Origin: Treponema sp. OMZ 838
GTDB lineage: Bacteria > Spirochaetota > Spirochaetia > Treponematales > Treponemataceae
Assembly: GCF_000775995.1 (NCBI RefSeq)
Contig: NZ_CP009227.1
Span: 310,001 to 374,000, forward strand
Direction: 5' to 3'
Length of the DNA stretch: 64,000 nucleotides
This document shows positions 56,901-62,275 of the stretch, in pieces. The notes below the pieces were generated by a model. The model did not search any database, was not told the origin of the DNA, and saw nothing but the letters and a program-made list of their open reading frames with translations. The position numbers and the translations under genes were made by a program. Each line of letters opens with the position of its first letter. Position 1 is the first letter of the stretch.

Positions 56901-57359
56901 GTTGTCTATTTTATAGTTCTTGGTAAATGTGGACGTCTTTCCACCCTTGTCGGTAACGCTGACAATTGCCGTATATTCGCCGTCGGGAATGGGATACACT
57001 TTTACCAGATCGTGCCCCGGTTCGGTTCCCGTCGATTCGTTGTTTACGCTTATTGTCCACGAGGCCGAAACATTCCCTTTGGAAAATCCTTCGGCTTCAT
57101 ACGCGCGGCTTCTTTCTTTGGTTTCGATATTTTCAAAAACAACCGAAATCGATTGGATACCGTCGTCATCCTTTGCCGTACCCTTTAAAACAAACGAACC
57201 CCGTATCGGCGTCTCACCCGCATCAGGATAGGTAATCTCACCGCTCGGCGGAAGAATATCGATCTGACCGCCCAAACCTACATACGGTTTACAGGTAATA
57301 CCTGCAAGGGCAGTTAATATAATCAGTACAAGAAATACTGCGCGATTCATCTTTTTCAT
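50892..57359 (-). CDS. giant Ig-like-repeat lipoprotein (surface or periplasmic)
   Basis: The 2155-residue protein has a lipoprotein-like signal (C23 in LAGITC, atypical lipobox) followed by repeated Ig-like domains, marked by the linkers IDNTPPV (about 151), IDKTPPTA (606), VDKDAPL (870), FDTTAPTG (990) and DTKPPTV (1335). Each domain holds strands of the GxIxxxGTxxD type. After about 1500 an IPT-like part and a strand-rich C-terminal region (about 1700-2140) that may be a propeller follow. The ATG at 57359 is preferred; the frame opens at 57386. Its role could be adhesion or large-scale scaffolding; the sequence does not say which. The last codons are repeat-derived. Confidence 0.85.
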   Translation of the reverse strand: MKKMNRAVFLVLIILTALAGITCKPYVGLGGQIDILPPSGEITYPDAGETPIRGSFVLKGTAKDDDGIQSISVVFENIETKERSRAYEAEGFSKGNVSASWTISVNNESTGTEPGHDLVKVYPIPDGEYTAIVSVTDKGGKTSTFTKNYKIDNTPPVFIVSRPSTIVGKDETTTPQADGYGATFSVVGQAGEQNTVEELEVLVNGTAPIKNMYVGKNINAKIAVYSTSPTNPLYDLQAQDRTKPIRGRLYLYDNAREYKGGSASGEGNKADWYYVWDSIYIDVIAKGYTPEVISDYFAGKKGSDKNEHDQKILALRGDTNALNTLKSAMTKMEEKRSTFKLDPSISPGFKVIGVKNLPKNTLNLGHTSSMLFKTGNETSFSVELIRNKDNTPLVKGAALAQYKESNIEIVLAKWNGTGTAEDSFKTGTNLEEKTLVKFSDLANTNNITVEGGSLRITCVFNPDWGEGYYALKVKGTDTHPSGTHTFEAYDDSNSVNDGIYIINFLAVGNGPRIRAIRPQGFQKGNFEIFAAVTGIDSTGVVYYNIGGSVPTSPYPATVLTKADPADQSDHKYKATIDVSSLSDGDHEIHFLVKAGSGSTDADKTDFAIDKTPPTADISYPLPADPQAGKITISGTITDGTGSSVKEAGTKYILGKKSSTPALTDSGWQNMTTSTKGSWNVDVDLDTMSAHPENYGTQVGTSSYYKVPLYIRSEDMLGNAKVHVKEILFNSDGTKPVVRVLSPQADAVVGGTIQIFGTASAVTGGPSAVGEVYVQFSKTTDFTNQANMTFGTSGGGYDANWYQGGNGQRVPGTGSGPGEKGSEWRLEINGNGAFNGTSQRQDLYFRFRAKNKNYSDRWGEWTTPVKIIVDKDAPLITDVKIENISMPPSPQNYETNMWIGSGKKLTAKLTDPSGIKEVKITSSKMSGGISYTKATAPTGWLTPYSAGGVSGYTLSIPLNISGMSGNDFSIKVEITEDTTTGLKSDSTFTFRFDTTAPTGFFGSGLYINSGYFGDSSVTNAALADKLRDLGANTSSGAGCKILANNTELTVTSVLGSTVSFTPSTTTKEYNYILYKPETLIYNESSSSPWIVKGVANDDGSGVAKVEAWVTVDNGSTAHTIITETDNTNKITRQLGGQVTWKGQINLDSLKDGKGTLHYKITDKSGNEYNAPPVDVRVKNKPIKVKTITLVTDIGGSAVEFANNNVNKALKNIDVDSNLDFTANYTSSAFAFKNETNSKIKVNFDGGQGQVKYSLKYNNAVLAGHDMQNIGNGGIITLTPANLNTIGNTTGETTKELTLELWDSAHDCSPTGTAPFGKSSFAEVKINTLFEAIDTKPPTVVILPFHWNKEDDNSLYQNSRANGHVEIAKINSLGNDHPSVSGKVTIRGFAYDNIKIDSITAEVSGKTLTAALSGNGPWTAGTITSADGIVLKVKKLGADYLGYYVTWQIDWDTEKAGVGLAKDIKVTANDGTTTFSDTGVTTAKTTGVTRTEKRSAENAVFANKKPGQFVVFTKGETQYLTRIRSVTGNTATLEDDVPIEADEVYMYAYTANKPKTKVNVVPYITEVVTGLTSADGGFKGAFSRASTGEYPVRAGETTESSAEKEKRKIHIKGFNLKHNSTYGNAFLGTRDLGNALESIYLDSSTSTSDELKVSVNSIDSINNKVDITKPYNLEDNGINNDILNANRKLFVWKMEPIINNNAMESPQFVMDKESNYYLAFGNLRTIGSGGWDAMRLSTKISKNGTVTASDDWEFCYSKFQNTMIGYDGNGNPYLGATDTDRATGQSTGFSFCFQQPSNSSNYSLGMNKTRLENCDNELTNVYDVNRVRIPKIAVRGGGTTADPAKIAMVYFDGNMKDDSAVKFRFGTVINVETSVPTVSGTRTAITGGIAYNVGNNGVGSDPDSPKKSGSAKGYEIIADTADSTTYKSGLYAAVGLTSTNRAVAVWYDATGSRLVYSYRDMGASYTAPGVGGDRKTNEWQAHAVEIDGGAPLYVDVVIDDEDGLHIGYYSSSKGGVKYAYLPPDKVKGTTKPVSTDFKVATVDTHMNPGTFLKIGVRKEGTKQVPYISYYHNGFYGSKNAARIAWLKDGIGSDGTVKTGVVNNKFTGDWVVMTVPASNGIQQYTICQGVPSSGDYANKVVAAYFTTKNYEMAVLSKN

Positions 57360-57844
57360 AAGCCTTTTCTCCGCTCCATTGAGCAAGCGTTTCTAACACA
57401 CTCCGGCGATAAAAACGCACTATAATTTCTTCTGCTTCGCTTCTCTGCGGCAGAGCTTTACCGTCTTGCTTTCACCTCTGAGCGGTAGCGGCATGACCGC
57501 TACAACTTTCTGCTATCCCGCTTCCCGTATCGGCAGCAATAGCGCAAAACTTTAATGTTGCCAGTAATAAACTTTTTATACGATTACTTTTTATGGATGA
57601 CTTTTAGAGGGCGGCAGATTACCGCATATATTACTAAATCTCACTTGATGTATACCGATAATTCAATGCTTTGTCAAGCGCAGTATAAAGAACAAGAATA
57701 ATTCTTATTTATTTTTATGGCAAAAAATAAAAAACTCGTTTATACTGATAGTAATAGAACAACGCTTAAATCTCAGTGTGTTCATAGATACTTCTCTCGG
57801 TTTTTGCGGAATACGCCTCTGCAAATATCATAAAAGGAGGATAT
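57360..57844. other. divergent intergenic region, giant lipoprotein / glgC
   Basis: This 485-base gap must hold promoters for both genes. A small hairpin GTAGCGG-CATGA-CCGCTAC is at 57485-57503, similar to short hairpins of the repeat units. An A/T-rich tract with TTTATACTGATAG lies near 57735-57750 before glgC. The glgC ribosome site AAAGGAGG is at about 57834-57841. No other gene or RNA is recognised. Confidence 0.5.
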
Positions 57845-59116
57845 ATGCCGAAAGTATTATCGATTATCTTGGGAGGCGGAAAAGGAACTCGTTTATACCC
57901 GCTTACTCAATCCCGTTCAAAACCGGCCGTACCGTTCGGAGGGAAACACCGTATCGTCGATATACCTATCTCCAACTGTATTAATTCCGGTCTTAGGCAA
58001 ATTTACGTATTGACTCAATTTAACTCCGCATCGCTGCATCTGCACATTGCACGGGCATACCGTTTTGACAGTTTTTCAAACGGCTTTGTAGAAATCCTTG
58101 CTGCAGAGCAAACGTTTGAACATTCAGGCTGGTACGAAGGCACCGCGGACGCAGTAAGAAAAAACTTTACTCACTTTAAAACGCAAGATCCGAAATACTA
58201 TATCATCCTTTCAGGCGATCAATTATACCGTATGAACTTAAAAGAGTTTTTAGCGCAGCACGAAGCTTCCGGAGCAGACATTACTATCGCCTGTACGGCA
58301 GTAAACCGCCGCGACGCTTCCGGATTCGGTATTATGCAGATTGATAAACAATCAAACATCACCGCTTTTATGGAAAAGCCCGGCCCCGATAGAAATATCG
58401 ATGAATGGAAGATCCCTGCACAGTCGGGTATTTCAGTCGCAAGTCCCGATAAAGAATATCTCGCTTCGATGGGTATTTATATCTTTAATGCAAAGGCGAT
58501 GGAAGAATGCTTAAACAACAATATGACCGACTTCGGAAAAGAAATTATCCCCGCTTCGATTAAAGATCATAAGGTTTCGGCGTTTGTGCATAACGGTTAT
58601 TGGGAAGACATCGGTACCATCCGTAGTTTTTACGAAGCAAACCTTGATTTAACGGAAATTACGCCGCAATTTAACTTTTATGATGCGGAAGCGCCGATTT
58701 ATACCCACTACCGAAATCTGCCGGCTTCAAAAATCAACGGAGCGCAGTTGGATCGTGTTACCTGCAGCGAAGGTTGTGTTATTACCTATGCAACAATTAC
58801 CCGCTCCGTAATCGGTATCAGAACTATTATCGAATCCGGCAGTATATTGGAAGGTGTTGTCTGTATGGGGGCGGACTACTACGAATCCGACAGCAGCAAG
58901 GCGGTAGACGAAAAAGCCGACATTCCTCGTGTCGGTATCGGAAAAAATTGTCATATTAAAAAAGCGATTATCGACAAGAATGCACGTATCGGGCATAACG
59001 TATCCATCGGTATGGGGGAAATTCCGCCCGACGGCGACTACGGCTATTATCACGTTGTTGACCGCATTTACGTTATCACCAAGAACGCAATTATCCCCGA
59101 CAACACCGTCATTTAA
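57845..59116 (+). CDS. glgC: glucose-1-phosphate adenylyltransferase
   Basis: GlgC makes ADP-glucose for glycogen synthesis. The 423-residue protein has VLSIILGGGKGTRLYPLTQSRSKPAVPFGG at the N-terminus (pyrophosphorylase loop and allosteric residues), WYEGTADAVRKN near 100, ILSGDQLYRMN near 120, FMEKPGPDR near 178, GYWEDIGTI near 255, and a C-terminal left-handed beta helix. With the GH13 enzyme it indicates glycogen turnover. AAAGGAGG precedes the ATG. Confidence 0.96.
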   Translation: MPKVLSIILGGGKGTRLYPLTQSRSKPAVPFGGKHRIVDIPISNCINSGLRQIYVLTQFNSASLHLHIARAYRFDSFSNGFVEILAAEQTFEHSGWYEGTADAVRKNFTHFKTQDPKYYIILSGDQLYRMNLKEFLAQHEASGADITIACTAVNRRDASGFGIMQIDKQSNITAFMEKPGPDRNIDEWKIPAQSGISVASPDKEYLASMGIYIFNAKAMEECLNNNMTDFGKEIIPASIKDHKVSAFVHNGYWEDIGTIRSFYEANLDLTEITPQFNFYDAEAPIYTHYRNLPASKINGAQLDRVTCSEGCVITYATITRSVIGIRTIIESGSILEGVVCMGADYYESDSSKAVDEKADIPRVGIGKNCHIKKAIIDKNARIGHNVSIGMGEIPPDGDYGYYHVVDRIYVITKNAIIPDNTVI

Positions 59117-59120
59117 CAAA

Positions 59121-59160
59121 AAGGGCAGCCGCTTGCAGTTTTTCCAACGCGGTTGCCCTT
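59121..59160. terminator. terminator-like hairpin after glgC
   Basis: AAGGGCAGCCGC pairs with GCGGTTGCCCTT. On the minus strand TTTTTG follows, so it is best as a terminator of the hydrolase remnant; on the plus strand the T-tract is weak. Second copy at 60040-60079. Confidence 0.6.
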
Positions 59161-59229
59161 CCCTACTGAACTTTTTCTTTATTGTTTTATTTTATATTCC
59201 TGCTACTTTTAAACGGCTCGTCTATAACG

Positions 59230-59353
59230 TCTTTTTAAACCATGTGATCGTTTCGCCGGTAAGGGTATGCAGCATAGTTAAATCGCCGGAAAATACAAGG
59301 AACGTATGATCAGCGCCTTCCAGAATAAGGGCACGGCTTTTTTTGTTCTTGGC
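59230..59353 (-). pseudogene. 3' fragment of alpha/beta hydrolase gene
   Basis: The minus-strand codons repeat the last 40 or so residues of the hydrolase encoded at 60143-61012 (ALILEGADHTFLVFSGDLTMLHTL). The similarity ends abruptly at 59353, where a sequence unlike the hydrolase begins. It is a by-product of the local duplication. Confidence 0.7.
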
Positions 59354-59366
59354 GCTGTTTACGATA

Positions 59367-59395
59367 TTGACAACACCCATTTCATGATGTACATT
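59367..59395 (+). promoter_or_regulatory. sigma-70-type promoter before brnT
   Basis: TTGACA (59367-59372) and TACATT (59390-59395) are separated by 17 bases. GGAG of the brnT ribosome site follows at about 59403-59406. BrnA normally binds such a promoter; no operator was identified. Confidence 0.45.
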
Positions 59396-59415
59396 ATTTT
59401 ATGGAGTAACCTTTC

Positions 59416-59693
59416 ATGTATTTTGAATGGGACGAGAAGAAAAATAAGACAAATATTAAAAACATGGCATCTCTTTTGAAGAGGCGTGTCAGATATTTAC
59501 TGATCCGCACCTTCTTCTTATTCCAGATCCATGTGATTCTGAAGAACGGTGGAATGCCATTGGTTTTGTCGAGACTATCCTGTTTGTTGTCTATACAGAG
59601 AGGAATGACGGTACACTGAGGATTATATCAGCTCGCAAGGCGAACAAGGAGGAAATAAATGGCTATAAAAACAATGACTTTAGACGAAATTAA
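59416..59693 (+). pseudogene. brnT: BrnT-family toxin, frameshifted
   Basis: The first codons MYFEWDEKKNKTNIK fit the BrnT N-terminus. A -1 step near AAAAAC at about 59460 is needed to reach KHGISFEEACQIFTDPHLLLIPDP, ...TLRIISARKANKEE, which is the rest of the toxin fold (an RNase of the RelE-like group). With the step the product is 92 residues, normal for BrnT; without it, 67 residues of foreign sequence follow. Either the gene is inactive or a base is missing from an A-run. It overlaps brnA. Confidence 0.75.
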
Positions 59694-59961
59694 TAAATCA
59701 CCTAAACTATCAAAAGAGCGTATAGAAGAAATAATGGCTTTCGATGAAAAATTTGATGATCCTGACTGCCCTCCGCTCACGTCGGAGCAGCTGGCACAAA
59801 TGAAACCAGCCCATGTGATACATCCAGAATGGTACAAAGTTAAAAAAGCTGATGTTCATATCAAGATTGATATTGATATTCTGGAAGCGTTAAAAGCAGG
59901 CGGTAAAGGGTATCAGACAAGAATCAACGAAATTTTGCGTCGTGCTGTTATGCCTCAGTAA
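59659..59961 (+). CDS. brnA: BrnA-family antitoxin
   Basis: The 100-residue protein has a charged helical N-terminal half and the BrnA C-terminal domain VHIKIDIDILEALKAGGKGYQTRINEILRRAV, a ribbon-helix-helix-like DNA-binding fold. BrnA neutralises BrnT and represses the operon. AAGGAGG precedes the ATG. The overlap with the toxin reading frame is the normal BrnTA arrangement. Confidence 0.85.
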   Translation: MAIKTMTLDEINKSPKLSKERIEEIMAFDEKFDDPDCPPLTSEQLAQMKPAHVIHPEWYKVKKADVHIKIDIDILEALKAGGKGYQTRINEILRRAVMPQ

Positions 59962-60023
59962 ATCACTCTTGGGATACATCAATAGGCAGATTTAATAGGG
60001 TATGAGTTTGGAAGAGCGAAAAG

Positions 60024-60274
60024 AACCGTCTTTAATAAAAAGGGCAGCCGCTTACGATATTTCCAACGCGGTTGCCCTTCCTTGCTGAACTTTTCCTTTA
60101 TTGTTTTATTTTATATTCCTGGTACTTTTAAACGGTTAGCGTCTATAACGTCTTTTTAAACCATGCAATCGTTTCACCGGTAAGGGTATGCAGCATAGTT
60201 AAATCGCCGGAAAATACAAGGAACGTATGATCAGCGCCTTCCAGAATAAGGGCACGGCTTTTTTTGTTCTTGGC
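60024..60274. repeat. direct duplication, copy 2
   Basis: Matches 59110-59353 with few differences. It contains the terminator-like hairpin (60040-60079) and the 3' end of the intact hydrolase gene. The two copies frame a stretch of about 670 bases with brnT and brnA. Confidence 0.85.
60040..60079 (-). terminator. terminator of alpha/beta hydrolase gene
   Basis: On the minus strand AAGGGCAACCGC pairs with GCGGCTGCCCTT and TTTTATT follows. The layout and part of the loop (GAAATAT) match the hairpin at the end of the DAHP synthase gene. Confidence 0.7.
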
Positions 60275-61012
60275 ACCGGCTGCTATCGTCTGCGCTACGG
60301 AAGGCAGCACTACATCATCTTTGGAGCCTGCGATGGCTAAAATCGGGGCTTTAATCGCAGCAAGTTCCGCCGGATAATTGATTGCCATTGCATTTTCATA
60401 ATAAGCGGGGCTTTGTTTAAGCGGCGTCCGCCATGAATAGGTTACTTCATAATAGCCGTTTTTCTTTGCTATTTCGTATTGTTCTTGTTCCCCGCTTTTC
60501 TGATCGTAGGCGCCTGCCCATGTAAGCACACTTTTGAAGACATCATTCCGTGCGGCCGCTAAAAGAGCGAGCCTTCCGCCTTGACTCCATCCCATAATCC
60601 CGATTCTTTTTGCATCGATATTCTTCAATGCACAAAGATATCGATAGCAGCTCAGAGCGTCTTCGATACCTTTATCATAGGTAAAGTCGATATAATCGCC
60701 CTTGCTGTCGCCGTTTCCGATGTAATCGAACCGAATGGTGGCAATACCGGCACGCGCCATTTCAGGCGCAGTGTAATCGTAGGCCATACCTGCCTCATGG
60801 CGGTTTGAACCGTTTCCGTGCAGCATCACCACTGCGGGAAACTTTTCGTCGACTTTTCCTTTAGGAAGGGTCAGCGTAGCAGGAATTTCATGATCTCCTG
60901 CGGTGATAAATATATCTTGTTCGGTATATTCATACTCTTTCGCACCCGCAGAGGCAAAAACCGGTATCAGCATTGCAGCCGATACACATACAACACAGAG
61001 CAATTTTTTCAT
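60143..61012 (-). CDS. exported alpha/beta hydrolase
   Basis: The 289-residue protein has a signal peptide (MKKLLCVVCVSAAMLIPVFASAGA) and the alpha/beta hydrolase order: VVMLHGNGSNRHE near 62 (oxyanion), IRFDYIGNGDS near 92, the nucleophile elbow GIMGWSQGG near 140, an Asp near 230 (AGSKDDVV) and a His near 265 (GADHTFLVF). It may be an esterase or peptidase of the periplasm. The frame opens at 61054, but ATG 61012 is chosen because GGAG precedes it and the signal peptide starts there. The 3' end is duplicated at 59230-59353. Confidence 0.88.
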   Translation of the reverse strand: MKKLLCVVCVSAAMLIPVFASAGAKEYEYTEQDIFITAGDHEIPATLTLPKGKVDEKFPAVVMLHGNGSNRHEAGMAYDYTAPEMARAGIATIRFDYIGNGDSKGDYIDFTYDKGIEDALSCYRYLCALKNIDAKRIGIMGWSQGGRLALLAAARNDVFKSVLTWAGAYDQKSGEQEQYEIAKKNGYYEVTYSWRTPLKQSPAYYENAMAINYPAELAAIKAPILAIAGSKDDVVLPSVAQTIAAGAKNKKSRALILEGADHTFLVFSGDLTMLHTLTGETIAWFKKTL

Positions 61013-61109
61013 ACTATCTCCTATAAAAAACTGTTGCCGTAGATTGTAGCACATTTAATTACCGCTCTACAATATCGCGCTGCCATGTACAATACTAGGT
61101 AAAGGTAGA

Positions 61110-61976
61110 TTACAGTGCTTCAACATCTTCTTTGGTAAGCCCGGTTGCCTGTGCTATTTTTTGTACGGATAAGCCGAATTGCAATAAGTTCTTTGCCGTT
61201 TCGAGCGCTTTTTGGCGGGAGCCTTCGGCAAGACCGAGCGATTTGCCACGTTCAAGGCCTTTCCGTTCAGACTCGCTTATCATCGAGAGCCGGTCGCTTT
61301 CATATTCCCATGCTGCCTCATACCGCTTCCGTTCTTGCTCATCAAGATAAAAGATGTCCATCACCTTATTTGCCTTCGCCATTACCGGATTTCCTTGTGC
61401 GAGCATAGACCGCTCCTCCTTACTGTCTGTTTTGATAAACATAAGCCATTTTTCTAGGCTTGTCAAACTCTCTTTTTGCAGCTTTGTTAAGTCTAAAAAG
61501 TGAATCTCCAAAAGCTCATCCAAGAGTGTTTGTTCTTCCGTTTCCCGTATCTGATAGATTGAATGTATCTTTTCGCTCAGCTTAAACGGGCTATTCAGCA
61601 CATTGATTGCAATACACTTTTTCAACTGCGCATACTGGAAGCCGCTCATAAAATGTTCATGGATCAGTTTAGAACAGTAAAAGATACTGCGTTTAGGATA
61701 ATAATCAAAATAGGTATTCTGCATCTCTACATCGATTTTACGGCCGTCGCGTAAGCGGATTTTAATGTCGAGCCGCCCGGTTTTATCGTTGTAGAATCGG
61801 GGAATCTGTTCGCTATTTTCGATACGGACGTCATCAAAATCATCTTTGCTCAACAGGGTAACCAAAGAGAGAAATTCGATCATGATATCCTTATTCTCTT
61901 CAGTACCAAAGAGCTTTTTGAATGCGTAGTCGTTTCGAGCGGTGAAACGCATTGAGCTGTTATGGGATTTGCTCAT
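61110..61976 (-). CDS. Rpn-family PD-(D/E)XK nuclease / putative transposase
   Basis: The 288-residue protein has RFTARNDYAFKKLFGTEENKDIMIEFLS at the start, the nuclease block GRLDIKIRLRDGRKIDVEMQNTYFD (D...ExQ), LLEIHFLDLTK near 170, and the tail GSRQKALETAKNLLQFGLSVQKIAQATGL. It parallels the gene at 49227-50144. ATG 61976 is chosen over 62111 because AGGAGG lies before it. No terminal inverted repeats are seen. Confidence 0.9.
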   Translation of the reverse strand: MSKSHNSSMRFTARNDYAFKKLFGTEENKDIMIEFLSLVTLLSKDDFDDVRIENSEQIPRFYNDKTGRLDIKIRLRDGRKIDVEMQNTYFDYYPKRSIFYCSKLIHEHFMSGFQYAQLKKCIAINVLNSPFKLSEKIHSIYQIRETEEQTLLDELLEIHFLDLTKLQKESLTSLEKWLMFIKTDSKEERSMLAQGNPVMAKANKVMDIFYLDEQERKRYEAAWEYESDRLSMISESERKGLERGKSLGLAEGSRQKALETAKNLLQFGLSVQKIAQATGLTKEDVEAL

Positions 61977-62113
61977 TTTCACACCTCCTACAGTCCTTAT
62001 GCGACTTTTGGAGGAAAATGGCTGGAAAAATGCATCATTTCTTAAATTAAATCTAACTGAATATTTAGCATAGTTCATGAACGATAAAAATATCCGGTTA
62101 TGCTCTATCAATA

Positions 62114-62232
62114 GACCTGTTCGGTAACTGCGTTGCGAACAGGTCGACGAGTTCTAAATCGCACAAATAGCACGATTTAGAACATCGCATTTCAAGGTAA
62201 CCTGTCCAGAAACGGAAGTTTCCGAACAGGTT
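62114..62232 (+). repeat. divergent GGA-hairpin element upstream of uvrC
   Basis: GACCTGTTC pairs with GAACAGGTC (62114-62145); GTTCTAAATCG pairs with CGATTTAGAAC (about 62151-62182); AACCTGTCC with its near-complement encloses AAACGGAAGTTT (62199-62232). The last hairpin repeats 17287-17318. The three-hairpin order recalls the seven units but the sequences are more distant. Confidence 0.55.
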
Positions 62233-62275
62233 TAATATTGCCATTACGCACCGGTCTTAGTATTATCCTTACGGT

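Larger units (their letters stand above)
59110..59353. repeat. direct duplication, copy 1 (240-250 bp)
   Basis: This stretch repeats 60024-60274 at high similarity, from the bases around CCGTC before the terminator-like hairpin to GTTCTTGGC. The copy contains the 3' end of the alpha/beta hydrolase gene (about 59230-59353 minus) but not its remainder. The brnT/brnA pair lies between the copies. Confidence 0.85.
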
